DNA from: an uncultured Pseudoflavonifractor sp.
GTDB lineage: Bacteria; Bacillota; Clostridia; Oscillospirales; Oscillospiraceae
Assembly (NCBI RefSeq): GCF_944387805.1
Contig: NZ_CALXGI010000002.1
Span: forward strand, 1 to 64,000
Length of the DNA stretch: 64,000 nt
Direction: 5' to 3'
Shown here: positions 23,385 through 31,854 of the stretch, piece after piece
How positions within the stretch are numbered: position 1 is the first letter of the stretch
Layout: each line of letters starts with the position of its first letter
The notes under the pieces: model-generated
The model's input: the letters and a program-made list of their open reading frames with translations, nothing else
Databases searched by the model: none
What the model was told of the DNA's origin: nothing
Translations under genes and position numbers: made by a program

Positions 23385-24278
23385 TCATGGGGAGGACTGT
23401 CCCTTTGACAGATACCGGTAGAGGGTGGCCTTCTTGATGCCGGTCAGCTCCTCAATCTCCGTCACCGTGTGCTGTCCTGTCTCATAGAGCTTCAAGGCCT
23501 GCCGGAGCTTGCGCTGGTCGCAGCGGGGCCGCCCGCCCTTTCTGCCGCGGGCCCTGGCCGCCCGGAGGCCCTCCCGGGTTCTCTCCGCTATCACGTCCCT
23601 CTCGAACTGGGCCAGAGCCGACATCAGGGTGAAGAGCAGCCTGCCGGTGGGGGTGCCCGTATCGATCTGCTCCTTCAGGCTCACCAGCTGCACCTCCTTT
23701 TTCTCCATCAGCTCCACCAGCTCCATCAGGTCCTTGGTGCTCCTGCCCAGGCGGGACAGGGACTCCACGATAACGGTATCACCCGGCGCCAGGTGGGAGA
23801 GCATCCTGTTCAGCTCCGGCCTGTCCCGCCTGGCGCCGGTCATCTTCTCCTGAAACACAATCTCCGCCCCCTGCTGGCGGAGCATATCCAACTGCCGCTC
23901 CAGATTCTGGTCGGCAGTGGACACCCTGGCATATCCGATCTTCTGATGCTTCACCGCTTTATCACCTCCGGTTTCATAAACGCATGGCAAATGAGAACTG
24001 GATTTTGAGACGGGTTTTGGGACCGAAACGGCGGGGAAAAGGGGCGCTTCTGCGCCTCTCCCGCCGCCGTTCCAGAAACGAAGGTTATTGCGGCGGGCCT
24101 GTCCCAGCCAGCGTACCGCCTCCTGTGGGGATGAAAACTCCTCTGTCCATGCGTGTCCGGTGGAATTGTCCACCGCAACCCAGACCTTCCCCTCATGGGC
24201 GAGGAACAGCCCTCTGGGCCTGCGGGTTTGGATCACCCCGCGCAGCCGGGCCGCATGGACCAGCGCTGTCACATGCAC
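23385..24278 (-). CDS. Tn3/Hin-like resolvase, possibly with a fused N-terminal domain
   Basis: The frame is open for 297 codons. The resolvase proper begins at GTG 23954, behind GGAGGTG: 190 residues with KIGYARVSTADQNLERQ (Ser12), IVESLSRLGRSTKDL, GRLLFTLMSALAQFERDVI and a C-terminal helix-turn-helix (TVTEIEELTGIKKATLYRYL). This is the standard small serine resolvase/invertase. The upstream 108 codons (VTALVHAARLRGVIQTRRPRG, then KVWVAVDNSTGHAWTEEF) form a separate small domain with no stop before the resolvase. That part overlaps the amidotransferase gene by 10 bases. Either one fused protein or two nested products is possible. Confidence 0.82.
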   Translation of the reverse strand: MHVTALVHAARLRGVIQTRRPRGLFLAHEGKVWVAVDNSTGHAWTEEFSSPQEAVRWLGQARRNNLRFWNGGGRGAEAPLFPAVSVPKPVSKSSSHLPCVYETGGDKAVKHQKIGYARVSTADQNLERQLDMLRQQGAEIVFQEKMTGARRDRPELNRMLSHLAPGDTVIVESLSRLGRSTKDLMELVELMEKKEVQLVSLKEQIDTGTPTGRLLFTLMSALAQFERDVIAERTREGLRAARARGRKGGRPRCDQRKLRQALKLYETGQHTVTEIEELTGIKKATLYRYLSKGQSSP

Positions 24279-25213
24279 GGCAGGCCGTCCATTTCCCAGC
24301 CGTACAGCGCCTCCTCAATTTCGTCGGTGGTCCAGCCCTCGTCCAGCATGTCGTCGATCTCCTCGCCGGAATAGCCCAGGGAAGAGGCGATGCTTTTCAG
24401 CTCCAGGAGATAGGGGTCCTCCTGCCGGCCGCAGGCCGGGTGGCGCAGATGGCTGCCCCGGCGGCTGAAATACCAGCCGGCGAAACCGTCCGCCCCAAGG
24501 TCGAAGCGCTGGGACAGCCTGCCCCCCTCGGGCGTAATGGACAGAATCTCCCCGCTGTCCACCGGGACCTGGACGGACGCTTCCCGTCCCAGCCAGGTCT
24601 TCTCCAGCGCGCGGTGCAAAATCTCCCAGGTGGAGGCGTACACATAGAGCCCCAGCCTTGGGAAGTGCTCCAGACACAGGGGGTTGCTCCCCCTGACAAA
24701 GTAGAAATTGTCTTTATCGTCCAGCAGGGTAAAGACAAAAGAGCCCTCCACCGACTCCGCCATGTATTTCAGGCTGTCCGGTGTGAGGGCTCTCTGCTGT
24801 TCAATGAGCTGGACCGCCACATAGCTGTCCGTCTCAATGCCGGTCCTGGGCAGCTTCCGCTCTCGCTGGAGGGCGCGGTCGTTATAGAGGACCCCGTTGT
24901 GGGCCAGCGCAAACCGCGTTCCGGGCACTTTCCCGGCAAAGGGGTGGTTATTCCGGTTGCGTTTCGCCTTCCCCTGGGTGGTCATGCGGCTGTGCCCCAT
25001 AATTGCATGCGCGTCCTCCGGTATGAAGAAGTTCAGCTGATGGGCCGGGCCGGGGCGCTTGTAAATCCGCAGGCTGCCGCCGGAGTTGTAGGCAATCCCC
25101 GCGGCGTCGGTGCCCCTGGCCTCGCTTTCCAGGGCCAGAGCGCGGACGAGCCGTCCTTTCTGCCGGCCGGTAAGGCGGCCGCCGCAGTCAAGAAGTCCAA
25201 ACAGACAGCACAT
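24269..25213 (-). CDS. Class II glutamine amidotransferase-like protein
   Basis: This 314-residue protein begins MCCLFGLLDCGG, so Cys2 would be the Ntn-type nucleophile after Met removal. SEARGTDAAGIAY, MGHSRMTTQGKAKRNRNNHPF and LAHNGVLYND are the amidotransferase signatures shared with GlmS and PurF. About 90 C-terminal residues form an extra acidic helical region ending in EIEELYGWE-type sequence. It releases ammonia from glutamine. Coupled by TGATG to an amidoligase gene, it probably feeds that enzyme. Confidence 0.85.
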   Translation of the reverse strand: MCCLFGLLDCGGRLTGRQKGRLVRALALESEARGTDAAGIAYNSGGSLRIYKRPGPAHQLNFFIPEDAHAIMGHSRMTTQGKAKRNRNNHPFAGKVPGTRFALAHNGVLYNDRALQRERKLPRTGIETDSYVAVQLIEQQRALTPDSLKYMAESVEGSFVFTLLDDKDNFYFVRGSNPLCLEHFPRLGLYVYASTWEILHRALEKTWLGREASVQVPVDSGEILSITPEGGRLSQRFDLGADGFAGWYFSRRGSHLRHPACGRQEDPYLLELKSIASSLGYSGEEIDDMLDEGWTTDEIEEALYGWEMDGLPCM

Positions 25214-26337
25214 CAGTTCTCCGCCTCCCCTTCCACCGGCTCGTTGACGTACAGACGCCGCTCTTTGAGATACTGCACCAGCTCCGGGCGCCGCTCCGCC
25301 GGGATGCCGCTCACAAAGGAGGTCCAGGGGATGGCCTTCAGCTCCCCGTCAGAGAGGGAGACCGCCATGTCGCAGAGCTGATCCAGCAGCTCCAGGGCGG
25401 CGAAGATGGTGTTGGGCTTCAGGGTGCCCCGGAACATGCGGAACTCCACCGTATCGGCGTTCTGGAGGTTGACGCAGGTGTAGCGGCCCCCGTGGTAGCC
25501 CTTCTTGGCGAAGTCCAGAATCTCCATGGGCTGCTCCTTGTAGCCGTATCGGGCTGCCCACCGCTCCAGCTGCCGGGGCGTCCGGCGGCTGAATTTCAGC
25601 AGCTCCTCCCAGTGCCTCTCAAAGAAGTAGAGCACCCGGGCGATGGCGGCCTCCTGGGCCGCCTCCGTCTCCCCAAAGGCGCTGCGGCTCACGTGGATGT
25701 GGAGGCCGCAGGTGGAGGTCCGGTGGCTGAGGTAGCCCAGGGAGACCGCCTTGCGGCACAGCGCCTCCCAGGGCATCTCACGCAGGTGGTACTCCAGGCT
25801 CATGGGGTGGGTGACAATCTCCAGACCGTCGTCCAGGGAGCCGTCGTGCTTGATGTAGGCGCAGTCGCCGTTCCGGTTGGCGATGTTCAGAAGGGCAAGG
25901 GCGTGAGACGCACGTTCACCCGCACCGTCAATTTCCAGCTCCACGCCGAAGAACCGGGGCCCTTCCCCGTGGAAGACGGCCTTCGGCTTGTAGTAATAGT
26001 GATGGATGCTCTGGTCTTTATCCAGGGCGGCATAGCACTGGCTGCAATAGGGGCGCTCGTCATATTCATCGGATGATTCATAGTAGGCCTGGTCCTCCCG
26101 CAGCTGACGCCCGCACCGGCAGCAGCTGGTGTAATTGTCATCGTAGCAGTCCTGGCACAGGGGCTCGTCCCGGCTGCCCGCGTTGTCGTCTGACCATATC
26201 CGCCCCCCGCACTCCACGCAGAGGACGGTGTGGGCATCCAGACAATCCGCACATAAATTCTGGCCGTCAAATTCGGCGCGCTCATCCCATGGCCGCTCGT
26301 GGCCGCAGATGTCGCAGACAAAGGTGCGTTCTGACAT
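25213..26337 (-). CDS. Amidoligase-family protein with N-terminal zinc ribbons
   Basis: ATG 26337 (MSERTFVCD) follows GGAGG, giving 374 residues. Residues 1-110 hold several Cys-x-x-Cys pairs (CDICG, CADC, CVECG, CQDC, CCRCG, CSQC), so two or three zinc ribbons. The rest has amidoligase motifs: RFFGVELEIDGAGER, YIKHDGSLDDGLEIVTHP, CGLHIHVSRSAFG and NTVEFRMFRGTL-like residues (DTVEFRMFRGTL). These glutamine-synthetase-fold enzymes join an amine or ammonia to a carboxylate. Together with the amidotransferase it suggests a peptide or metabolite modifying pathway on this element. The substrate is unknown. Confidence 0.85.
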   Translation of the reverse strand: MSERTFVCDICGHERPWDERAEFDGQNLCADCLDAHTVLCVECGGRIWSDDNAGSRDEPLCQDCYDDNYTSCCRCGRQLREDQAYYESSDEYDERPYCSQCYAALDKDQSIHHYYYKPKAVFHGEGPRFFGVELEIDGAGERASHALALLNIANRNGDCAYIKHDGSLDDGLEIVTHPMSLEYHLREMPWEALCRKAVSLGYLSHRTSTCGLHIHVSRSAFGETEAAQEAAIARVLYFFERHWEELLKFSRRTPRQLERWAARYGYKEQPMEILDFAKKGYHGGRYTCVNLQNADTVEFRMFRGTLKPNTIFAALELLDQLCDMAVSLSDGELKAIPWTSFVSGIPAERRPELVQYLKERRLYVNEPVEGEAEN

Positions 26338-26356
26338 GATAATCTTCCTCCGATTT

Positions 26357-27064
26357 CTAGTTGTTGGCCCGGTCCAGCAGCTCCCGCAGGATGGGAAGCT
26401 TGGCCTGTACCGGGGCGGTGATATGCCTGCCGATGCTGATGGCCGCCTGGGCGTCGAAGGCTCTCTGGAAGGCCGCAAGCTGGCTGCCCGCGTCCTCCTC
26501 CATCTGCCCGATGGCGGGCAGAATGTTATAGCCGTGGCGGATGAACGCCCTGGCCGCCAGCTTCAGCAGCCCATCCTCCGACTCTGAGGGGTCGTAGCGC
26601 ATATATTCGGCGCAGCTGAAGTAACGGGCCACATCCGGCAGAGGATAAGCGGCGGCAAGCTCTGCATTGACCCGCTCCATATCCCGGAACACCTGCTCCG
26701 GTGTGAGCAGGGCGCCGATGCGGTTGACCAGGGCGGCGGTATCCCGGGTACGGCAGCGGCCCAGGGCCTCCCGCAGCTCGGACAGACGGCCGTTCAGGGC
26801 GGCCTGGAACCGGAGCAGGAAGCTGTCCGGCGAGCGGGAGTCCGTATAGCGCCAAACCTTCTGTTCCGCCTGCCGGTACAGGTCCCCCAGGAGCTTCTCC
26901 GCCTCCCATACGGCGGCCAGCTTGGTGGGCAGCCCCTCCTCCCAGGTATAGGGCAGGCGCTGCCATTTGTCGCAGTCCAGGAACACATGGGGGAACAGCG
27001 CATGGGAACCGCAGCGGTCCAGGCCGCGCACCAGGTCCTGTACTCTGGCAAATCGTTTGTCCAT
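26357..27064 (-). CDS. Uncharacterised 235-residue protein of the amidoligase cluster
   Basis: ATG 27064 lies five bases after GGAGG. The product is soluble and mostly helical, with many Arg/Glu/Leu (DKRFARVQDLVRGLDRCG, KLAAVWEAEKLLGDLYRQAE, YFSCAEYMRYDPSESEDGLL, read in parts). No motif is recognised. It lies 19 bases upstream of the amidoligase gene on the same strand and shares its high GC, so it is probably co-transcribed with it and may be a substrate-handling partner. Confidence 0.68.
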   Translation of the reverse strand: MDKRFARVQDLVRGLDRCGSHALFPHVFLDCDKWQRLPYTWEEGLPTKLAAVWEAEKLLGDLYRQAEQKVWRYTDSRSPDSFLLRFQAALNGRLSELREALGRCRTRDTAALVNRIGALLTPEQVFRDMERVNAELAAAYPLPDVARYFSCAEYMRYDPSESEDGLLKLAARAFIRHGYNILPAIGQMEEDAGSQLAAFQRAFDAQAAISIGRHITAPVQAKLPILRELLDRANN

Positions 27065-27123
27065 GAACACCTCCAGTCATGAGAAAAGCCCCAGGGTCTC
27101 CCCCGGGGCTTCCGTTTTGAAAT

Positions 27124-27384
27124 TCAATCCTCCGGCAGGTCCGCCTGATAGGCCAGCACGTCCAGGGCCAATAAAACGGCTTGGCAGAAGCCCTCCCGGA
27201 AGGCGGCCTCCATCACGGACCGCTCCCGCCGCCCATAGGCGTCCCCCAGCTTCTCCAGCCACTGCTTTCCTGTCTCGTCCAGACAGCCGGCCAGGGCGTC
27301 GCTTGCCGCCAAGATATCGCCGATGGCGCGGCGGCTCTCCTCCCCGCCAAGCTGCCGCTCTCCGTCCAGCAGCCGCTCAATCAT
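27124..27384 (-). CDS. Uncharacterised 86-residue protein
   Basis: ATG 27384 (MIERLLDGERQLGG) overlaps the stop of the upstream gene by four bases. The frame is open 34 codons further upstream but inside that gene. The product is helical and acidic, with GFCQAVLLALDVLAYQADLPED at the end (read in parts). Small proteins of this size often follow DUF3846 genes on Oscillospiraceae mobile elements. No function is known to me. Confidence 0.68.
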   Translation of the reverse strand: MIERLLDGERQLGGEESRRAIGDILAASDALAGCLDETGKQWLEKLGDAYGRRERSVMEAAFREGFCQAVLLALDVLAYQADLPED

Positions 27385-27722
27385 GGCGCAGCCTCCAGGG
27401 ACAGGAGCCGGAAATAGGCCCCGTACCGGGCGGCCTGCTCCTCTGTCAGTCCGGCAAACCGACCGCTGTCTGGCGGCGCGGCGCACAGGAAGAAGGCGCC
27501 GGCAATCACGTCGTAGATTGTGCCTTCGTCAGGGTGGTAGAGGGGGCGGTTGAGTGGGAGCCCCGCCAGCTTTCCCTCGTCGTTGCAGATGAGCGCCACC
27601 GGCTCCGCAAAGGGATACACCGCCTGGATGGCGCCGCCTACCGCCTTTTGCATGGCCTCCAGAGTGTCCGGGAGTTCACAGACCCGGGGCTCCTTTCCCG
27701 GCTCTACCAGCAATACTCTCAT
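27381..27722 (-). CDS. DUF3846-family protein
   Basis: ATG 27722 (MRVLLVEPGKEPRVCEL) follows a GAGGAG site, giving 113 residues. LEAMQKAVGGAIQAVYPF, then PVALICNDEGKLAGLPLNR, is the DUF3846 signature. The family is frequent on plasmids, ICEs and phages of gut Firmicutes, and is unassigned in function. Here it heads the small cluster 27722-23385. Confidence 0.83.
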   Translation of the reverse strand: MRVLLVEPGKEPRVCELPDTLEAMQKAVGGAIQAVYPFAEPVALICNDEGKLAGLPLNRPLYHPDEGTIYDVIAGAFFLCAAPPDSGRFAGLTEEQAARYGAYFRLLSLEAAP

Positions 27723-27748
27723 GGGGATCTCCTCCTGAATATAGAGAT

Positions 27749-27781
27749 AGCCCACCGGCGCGGATGCCGCGCCGGTGGGCT
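27749..27781. terminator. GC-rich terminator-like hairpin
   Basis: A perfect 15-bp stem (27749-27763 with 27767-27781), loop ATG, lies between the 922-residue gene and the DUF3846 gene. No T-run follows on the minus strand. Confidence 0.6.
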
Positions 27782-27855
27782 TCACAGATATAATTTATAT
27801 TCGGAGTTCCTCCGTGGCCGGAAGCGGGCATTCCCGGCCTCCAACAGGAGGCCCC

Positions 27856-30624
27856 TCAGAACTCTGGGCTGAAGATGGTCGGGACCATATCCCGGCCAAA
27901 GTAAAGGTGCACGCCGGCCTCTTCGCTGTACGCCAGATAGACTGACCCGGTCTCGCTGGTCGCCGCCATTCCGGCCGGGTTGTCCAGCCGCTCTACGGAC
28001 ATGCTGACATTGGTCGTCTCCCCGTTGCGGGTGATGGCCACGTCCCGGAGAACCAAGCTGCCTCCGGTGTCAATCCAGGCAGAGGGACCTATTTCCACGT
28101 CGATGCTCTGGGTCTGGCCGTAGTTCCAGACTGTGTAGCTCCCGGCAGTTTCCAGCAGGAGATCCCCGGACAGCTGAACCCCGGTGCAGTCCCAGCCCGC
28201 TCCCGTCCAGTACAGGGTCAGCTCCGCCGTCATGGCGCTGGTGTCATATAGATCCGGGTCAGCGGAGCGAATCTCCCCCACCAACGCATGGACGGTCATT
28301 GGGTCGGCATCGTCTGCCTGTGTTGTGATGCTCTCCCCGTTTCCCGTGCCGACAGCTTCCGGGAGGGCCTGGCTGAGGGCGGCCAGGATGTCCTCCTGGG
28401 TAATTTGAGGCGGGAGATCCTCCCCGCCGCTGGAGTCGGAGGCGTCTGTCGTGCCGGGGTCATTCTCATGTGCGGAGAGGTAGCGGCTGGCGTCAATCCC
28501 CAGGGTAATGGCCCCGTCAAAAATACCGGCCAAATCCGTCCCATCCGGACATATAGCCTGAAATTCCTCTGTCCCTGTCTGGTCCAGAGTTCCGTCATTC
28601 CAATATACCTGGTAGTCCTCGCCCAGGTAGCGGTCAAAGCCGCTCACATCACTGTCCGGACTGGCGGAAATGGCCAGCTCCGGCGTCTGAGAAGCAACCG
28701 GTTCTTCAGGGACAGGCTCAGGCGAGGGATATGCCGTCTCCAGAGCCTCGTCCTCAACCGCCTCTGTTTCCACTGCCGCAGAAGGGATATCCCCGGCGGC
28801 GCCGGGATTAGCGCCTTCCGCCACGCCCCGCAGGATCAGCTGAGCCGCAACGGTCAGAACCGCTGCCGCCAGCAGCGCAATCAGAGCGGCGGGCACGCCC
28901 TTTTTGGGCTGGGGCAGGTCCTTCGTCAGCACGGGATGGACCACGGCTCCGTCGATGGTCAGCTCCTTCCACGGCTGATAGAGGCCGGTATACAGCATCA
29001 GGAAGACAATGCTCGCCGCGATGCAGCAGATCCCGGCTGGGAGGCCGAGATGCAGGATAAACAGCGCAGACAGGGCGAGAAACAGAAAGAGCAGCCCCGC
29101 CGCCGTGTATATCTTGGGGCGTCGGCCTCTCCGGTATATCCGTGCCTTTTCAATATTTTTGGGAGTGCAGGCGTTAAGCGCGGTGATGTATTGTTCGGAA
29201 GACGAGGTCCGCGCCCGCTCTTTGATACGGTTCAGCGTCTCCGCCACGGCGGCGGGATCTGTGATATCCGTCGCCAGATAGAGCTGATCAAAGGCTTTGC
29301 TGTCCTCCTCCGACCAGATCTCCTCTATTCGCTTCTGGAGCTTTTGGAAAAAGGGTTCTTTTGCCTCATCCGGGGCGTCATACTCCTGGATGGCCCGCTT
29401 TCTGTCGTTGCAGGCGGCCTCGTCCGCCTGCTCATACCCGGCGCAGATAGCGTCCATCTCTTCCTCCCAGATAGCTGAAATCCGCTGGCGCAGCTTCTCC
29501 AGATAGGGGGCCTTGTTCTTCTCCAAGGCGTCGTACCTCTCCACCGCCCGTACCATGGCGAGGCATGCCTCCCTGCCAGCTGTCTCATATCCACCGCACA
29601 GACGCGCAAGGCAGTCGTTCTCCAGGCGGTCCAGGGTGGCGCTGACGGGGATGCCGTACTCCTGCATGAGCTTGCGGATTCTCCCCTTGGCCCTCTGGGC
29701 GGCCTCCTCCGTCTCCCGGTCTTTCTCCGTATACTCCCGTTCCAAAATCGCCTCATATGTATCCGAGAGGTCTACACGGAAGCGCTGGGCGATGGCGCTG
29801 ACGGCCGCTCTTTCTTTTGGAAAATTCACGAAGATATACTTGAGCAGTTCGACATTCCACGGCCACAGCTGCACCGCCTGCACCAGAAGCTCCACCCGCT
29901 TGTCGGGCAACTTTTTGGCATTTTCCAGCAGCGCTTCCGACCGATCAGGGTCGAAGCCGCTGCGGATACAGCCCGGCCGGCGTTCGTTGACCAGAACGAT
30001 ATGCGCGTCAAAAAAGGAGAGGAGCGCCTCTGAGAGCCCATCGAACAGGATTTCTCTCGTCTCTGCCCTCCCATAAAGCGCACGCTTTTCGCCAGAGGCC
30101 GTGATGCTCGATCCGGCGTTTCCCACCGCATTGACCGCACTGTGCGCCATTCCGGAGAGCAGGTTCATGCCGCCGGCCATGGCCGCGCCCTTCACAGCGC
30201 CGGAAAAGCCAAATCCGCCTCCCTGCCAGCGGCCCCGCCCGGCTTTCCGCGCCGCGCGGTACTCCTCCTCTGCCTCTTTCTTGCCCTCTATGGCGTTTAC
30301 CTTCCCAGAGACGGAGCGCAGCGCGGCCTCCGCCTCCGAAAAGTCGGCACAGCACTGCCAGTACACATCCCCGCTCACGTCATAGATTCCGTACTGAGCC
30401 AGAGACTCGTAGAGAGGCCGGGACACTGCATCCTGGATAAGTTTCCTGGCGACGTTCAGGTACCCCTGCAAGACATTTTCAATCTTTCCGCAGCTGTCAT
30501 ACCATGCATTAAACCGCTGCTGCATCTCTTGTTCCGCCTGCCAGCCGGCGTATTGGAGGTCAAAAAAGCGCTCGGACGGGTCATCGAACGCCACTCGCTT
30601 CCCCAATAACACATACTCAACCAT
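27856..30624 (-). CDS. Large uncharacterised membrane protein (922 aa)
   Basis: The first 500 residues are soluble and helical, with a Gly/Ala patch at about 135-175. An internal repeat of about 50 residues follows (about 347-395 and 396-441; each with YDA, K-x-P-[YF]-x-x-K-L-x-x-R-I-x-x-I-W-x-E-E). Three membrane helices lie at about 505-526, 528-548 and 577-598. A Pro/Glu/Ala linker leads to a C-terminal domain of about 280 residues that looks beta-rich and extracellular. It has no signal peptide. I recognise no family. The size and the two-sided layout suggest signalling or envelope sensing. It is divergent from an XRE regulator with shared operators. Confidence 0.75.
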   Translation of the reverse strand: MVEYVLLGKRVAFDDPSERFFDLQYAGWQAEQEMQQRFNAWYDSCGKIENVLQGYLNVARKLIQDAVSRPLYESLAQYGIYDVSGDVYWQCCADFSEAEAALRSVSGKVNAIEGKKEAEEEYRAARKAGRGRWQGGGFGFSGAVKGAAMAGGMNLLSGMAHSAVNAVGNAGSSITASGEKRALYGRAETREILFDGLSEALLSFFDAHIVLVNERRPGCIRSGFDPDRSEALLENAKKLPDKRVELLVQAVQLWPWNVELLKYIFVNFPKERAAVSAIAQRFRVDLSDTYEAILEREYTEKDRETEEAAQRAKGRIRKLMQEYGIPVSATLDRLENDCLARLCGGYETAGREACLAMVRAVERYDALEKNKAPYLEKLRQRISAIWEEEMDAICAGYEQADEAACNDRKRAIQEYDAPDEAKEPFFQKLQKRIEEIWSEEDSKAFDQLYLATDITDPAAVAETLNRIKERARTSSSEQYITALNACTPKNIEKARIYRRGRRPKIYTAAGLLFLFLALSALFILHLGLPAGICCIAASIVFLMLYTGLYQPWKELTIDGAVVHPVLTKDLPQPKKGVPAALIALLAAAVLTVAAQLILRGVAEGANPGAAGDIPSAAVETEAVEDEALETAYPSPEPVPEEPVASQTPELAISASPDSDVSGFDRYLGEDYQVYWNDGTLDQTGTEEFQAICPDGTDLAGIFDGAITLGIDASRYLSAHENDPGTTDASDSSGGEDLPPQITQEDILAALSQALPEAVGTGNGESITTQADDADPMTVHALVGEIRSADPDLYDTSAMTAELTLYWTGAGWDCTGVQLSGDLLLETAGSYTVWNYGQTQSIDVEIGPSAWIDTGGSLVLRDVAITRNGETTNVSMSVERLDNPAGMAATSETGSVYLAYSEEAGVHLYFGRDMVPTIFSPEF

Positions 30625-30659
30625 ACTATTCTCCTCTCCGATATGCCTTCTTCGAATTA

Positions 30660-30765
30660 TAGTCTATCAGCTTATATTTTGTATTTTATCAGATGCTTTT
30701 CCTGTTGTCTACTAGATTATAAGCTATAAGAAAACAAATAATTGTCTTACAGCTTATAAATGGAG
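30660..30765. promoter_or_regulatory. Operator repeats in the divergent promoter of the XRE gene
   Basis: AGCTTATA-type units recur at about 30668 and 30752, and inverted at 30717-30731. ATAAGCTATAAG and CTTACAGCTTAT form an 11-of-12 inverted pair just before the ribosome site. This looks like the binding site of the XRE protein over both promoters. Confidence 0.55.
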
Positions 30766-30772
30766 GATGTCC

Positions 30773-31117
30773 ATGGACAAGAAGGCATTTGGCAGCCGGC
30801 TCCGGCAGGCCCGGAAGGATCGGGGATTGACCAGCGAGAAACTCTCTGAGCTCTGCAACATCAATGCGACCTATCTCCGGCAGATCGAGGGTGGAACAAA
30901 AGTACCGAGTCTCCCGATTTTCATCAGCCTCTGTGAAGCCCTGGATGCTTCTCCAAACTCATTGCTGATAGATTCCCTCCCAGGAATTGGACTGGAGACC
31001 GTCAACGAATTGGCCTCGCTTTGGAAAGCTGCAACACCGTCCCAGATAAAGGTCGTTACTGCCATGCTGACCAGTGCGCTCAGAGTACTTCAAGAGAGTC
31101 AGACAGAAACAACATAG
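30773..31117 (+). CDS. XRE-family helix-turn-helix regulator
   Basis: ATG 30773 gives 114 residues with spacing from GGAGG; the ATG at 30767 touches the ribosome site. The HTH_3 domain covers about residues 5-62 (FGSRLRQARKDRGLTSEKLSELCNINATYLRQIEGGTKVPSLP). A C-terminal helical region follows. It probably represses itself and the divergent 922-residue gene through the repeated operators. A 42-bp perfect palindrome overlaps its last three codons. Confidence 0.9.
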   Translation: MDKKAFGSRLRQARKDRGLTSEKLSELCNINATYLRQIEGGTKVPSLPIFISLCEALDASPNSLLIDSLPGIGLETVNELASLWKAATPSQIKVVTAMLTSALRVLQESQTETT

Positions 31118-31150
31118 GCGTGCGGAGAATTCTCCGCACGCCTATGTTGT
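31109..31150. terminator. 42-bp perfect palindrome over the XRE gene end
   Basis: The arms 31109-31129 and 31130-31150 are fully complementary with no spacer. This is a stronger hairpin than a terminator needs and lacks a T-run; it could form a cruciform. Confidence 0.6.
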
Positions 31151-31284
31151 TAGGTCATTGAACGTGTGCTGAAGGGATTCTTCCTGAGAGATACTCGCAT
31201 TGATGAAACCAGAGAAGTCCTGAATCCCATGCCCATGTTCACATGGGTCAAAGTATGCTCTGTTCGTGAATATTCCCACTCTGC

Positions 31285-31836
31285 TTATCGAATGGACGCC
31301 CCCAGATTCCAGGCCTTTTGCAGCTCCGGCTTGCCTTCGATGTCGCCGATGTCCCCGTTGCCTCCGGCCAGTACATGGCCGAGGTTCTTCCACCGCAGAT
31401 GCTCCATGAGATGGTCAAAGTACAGCGTCACATCATCAAAACCGTGTCCCTCCGCCGCCATCAGCAGAGCGCAGGAACGGTCATGTCCACGAAGCAGGTT
31501 ACCGTCCCCTTCCTCCAAGGCAAAGAGCCGGTCGATGGCCGTCCTGATTTGACCGCTCATGTTCCAGTAGTATAGGGGTGTCGCCAGCACGACCACATCA
31601 CAGTCCCTGACCGCAGGATAGATTTTCTCCATATCGTCCTTCTGGACACAGGGACACTCCCGGCTGCTGTGTCCGCCGAAACAGCCTTTACAGCCGTGGA
31701 TGTTCATTGAGTCCAGGAAAAACTCCGTCACGGTATTGCCGGCGCTTTCAGCTCCTTCGGTAAAGGCCTTGACCAGAGCGGAAGTATTCCCCTTCCGGCG
31801 GGGGCTGCCGTTTAAGATTACAATCTTCTTGCTCAT
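31285..31836 (-). CDS. Flavodoxin-fold NAD(P)H-dependent FMN reductase, copy 1
   Basis: ATG 31836 after GGAGGGG gives 183 residues. KIVILNGSPRRKGNTSALVKAF is the flavodoxin-like phosphate loop, and LATPLYYWNMSGQIRTAIDRLF the FMN-contact block. CKGCFGGHSSRECPCVQKDDM holds four Cys, typical of the iron-sulfur flavoprotein/NADPH-dependent reductase group. It likely reduces quinones or other electron acceptors. It lies 18 bases after a paralogue and is divergent from an HxlR regulator gene. Confidence 0.88.
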   Translation of the reverse strand: MSKKIVILNGSPRRKGNTSALVKAFTEGAESAGNTVTEFFLDSMNIHGCKGCFGGHSSRECPCVQKDDMEKIYPAVRDCDVVVLATPLYYWNMSGQIRTAIDRLFALEEGDGNLLRGHDRSCALLMAAEGHGFDDVTLYFDHLMEHLRWKNLGHVLAGGNGDIGDIEGKPELQKAWNLGASIR

Positions 31837-31854
31837 AACCACTCCCCTCCTCAA

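Noticed and set aside
23385-23954. The small resolvase as the enzyme that excises the whole spoIVA element
   Set aside because: It is a short Tn3/Hin-type protein far from either junction. The large recombinase at the junction is the better candidate.
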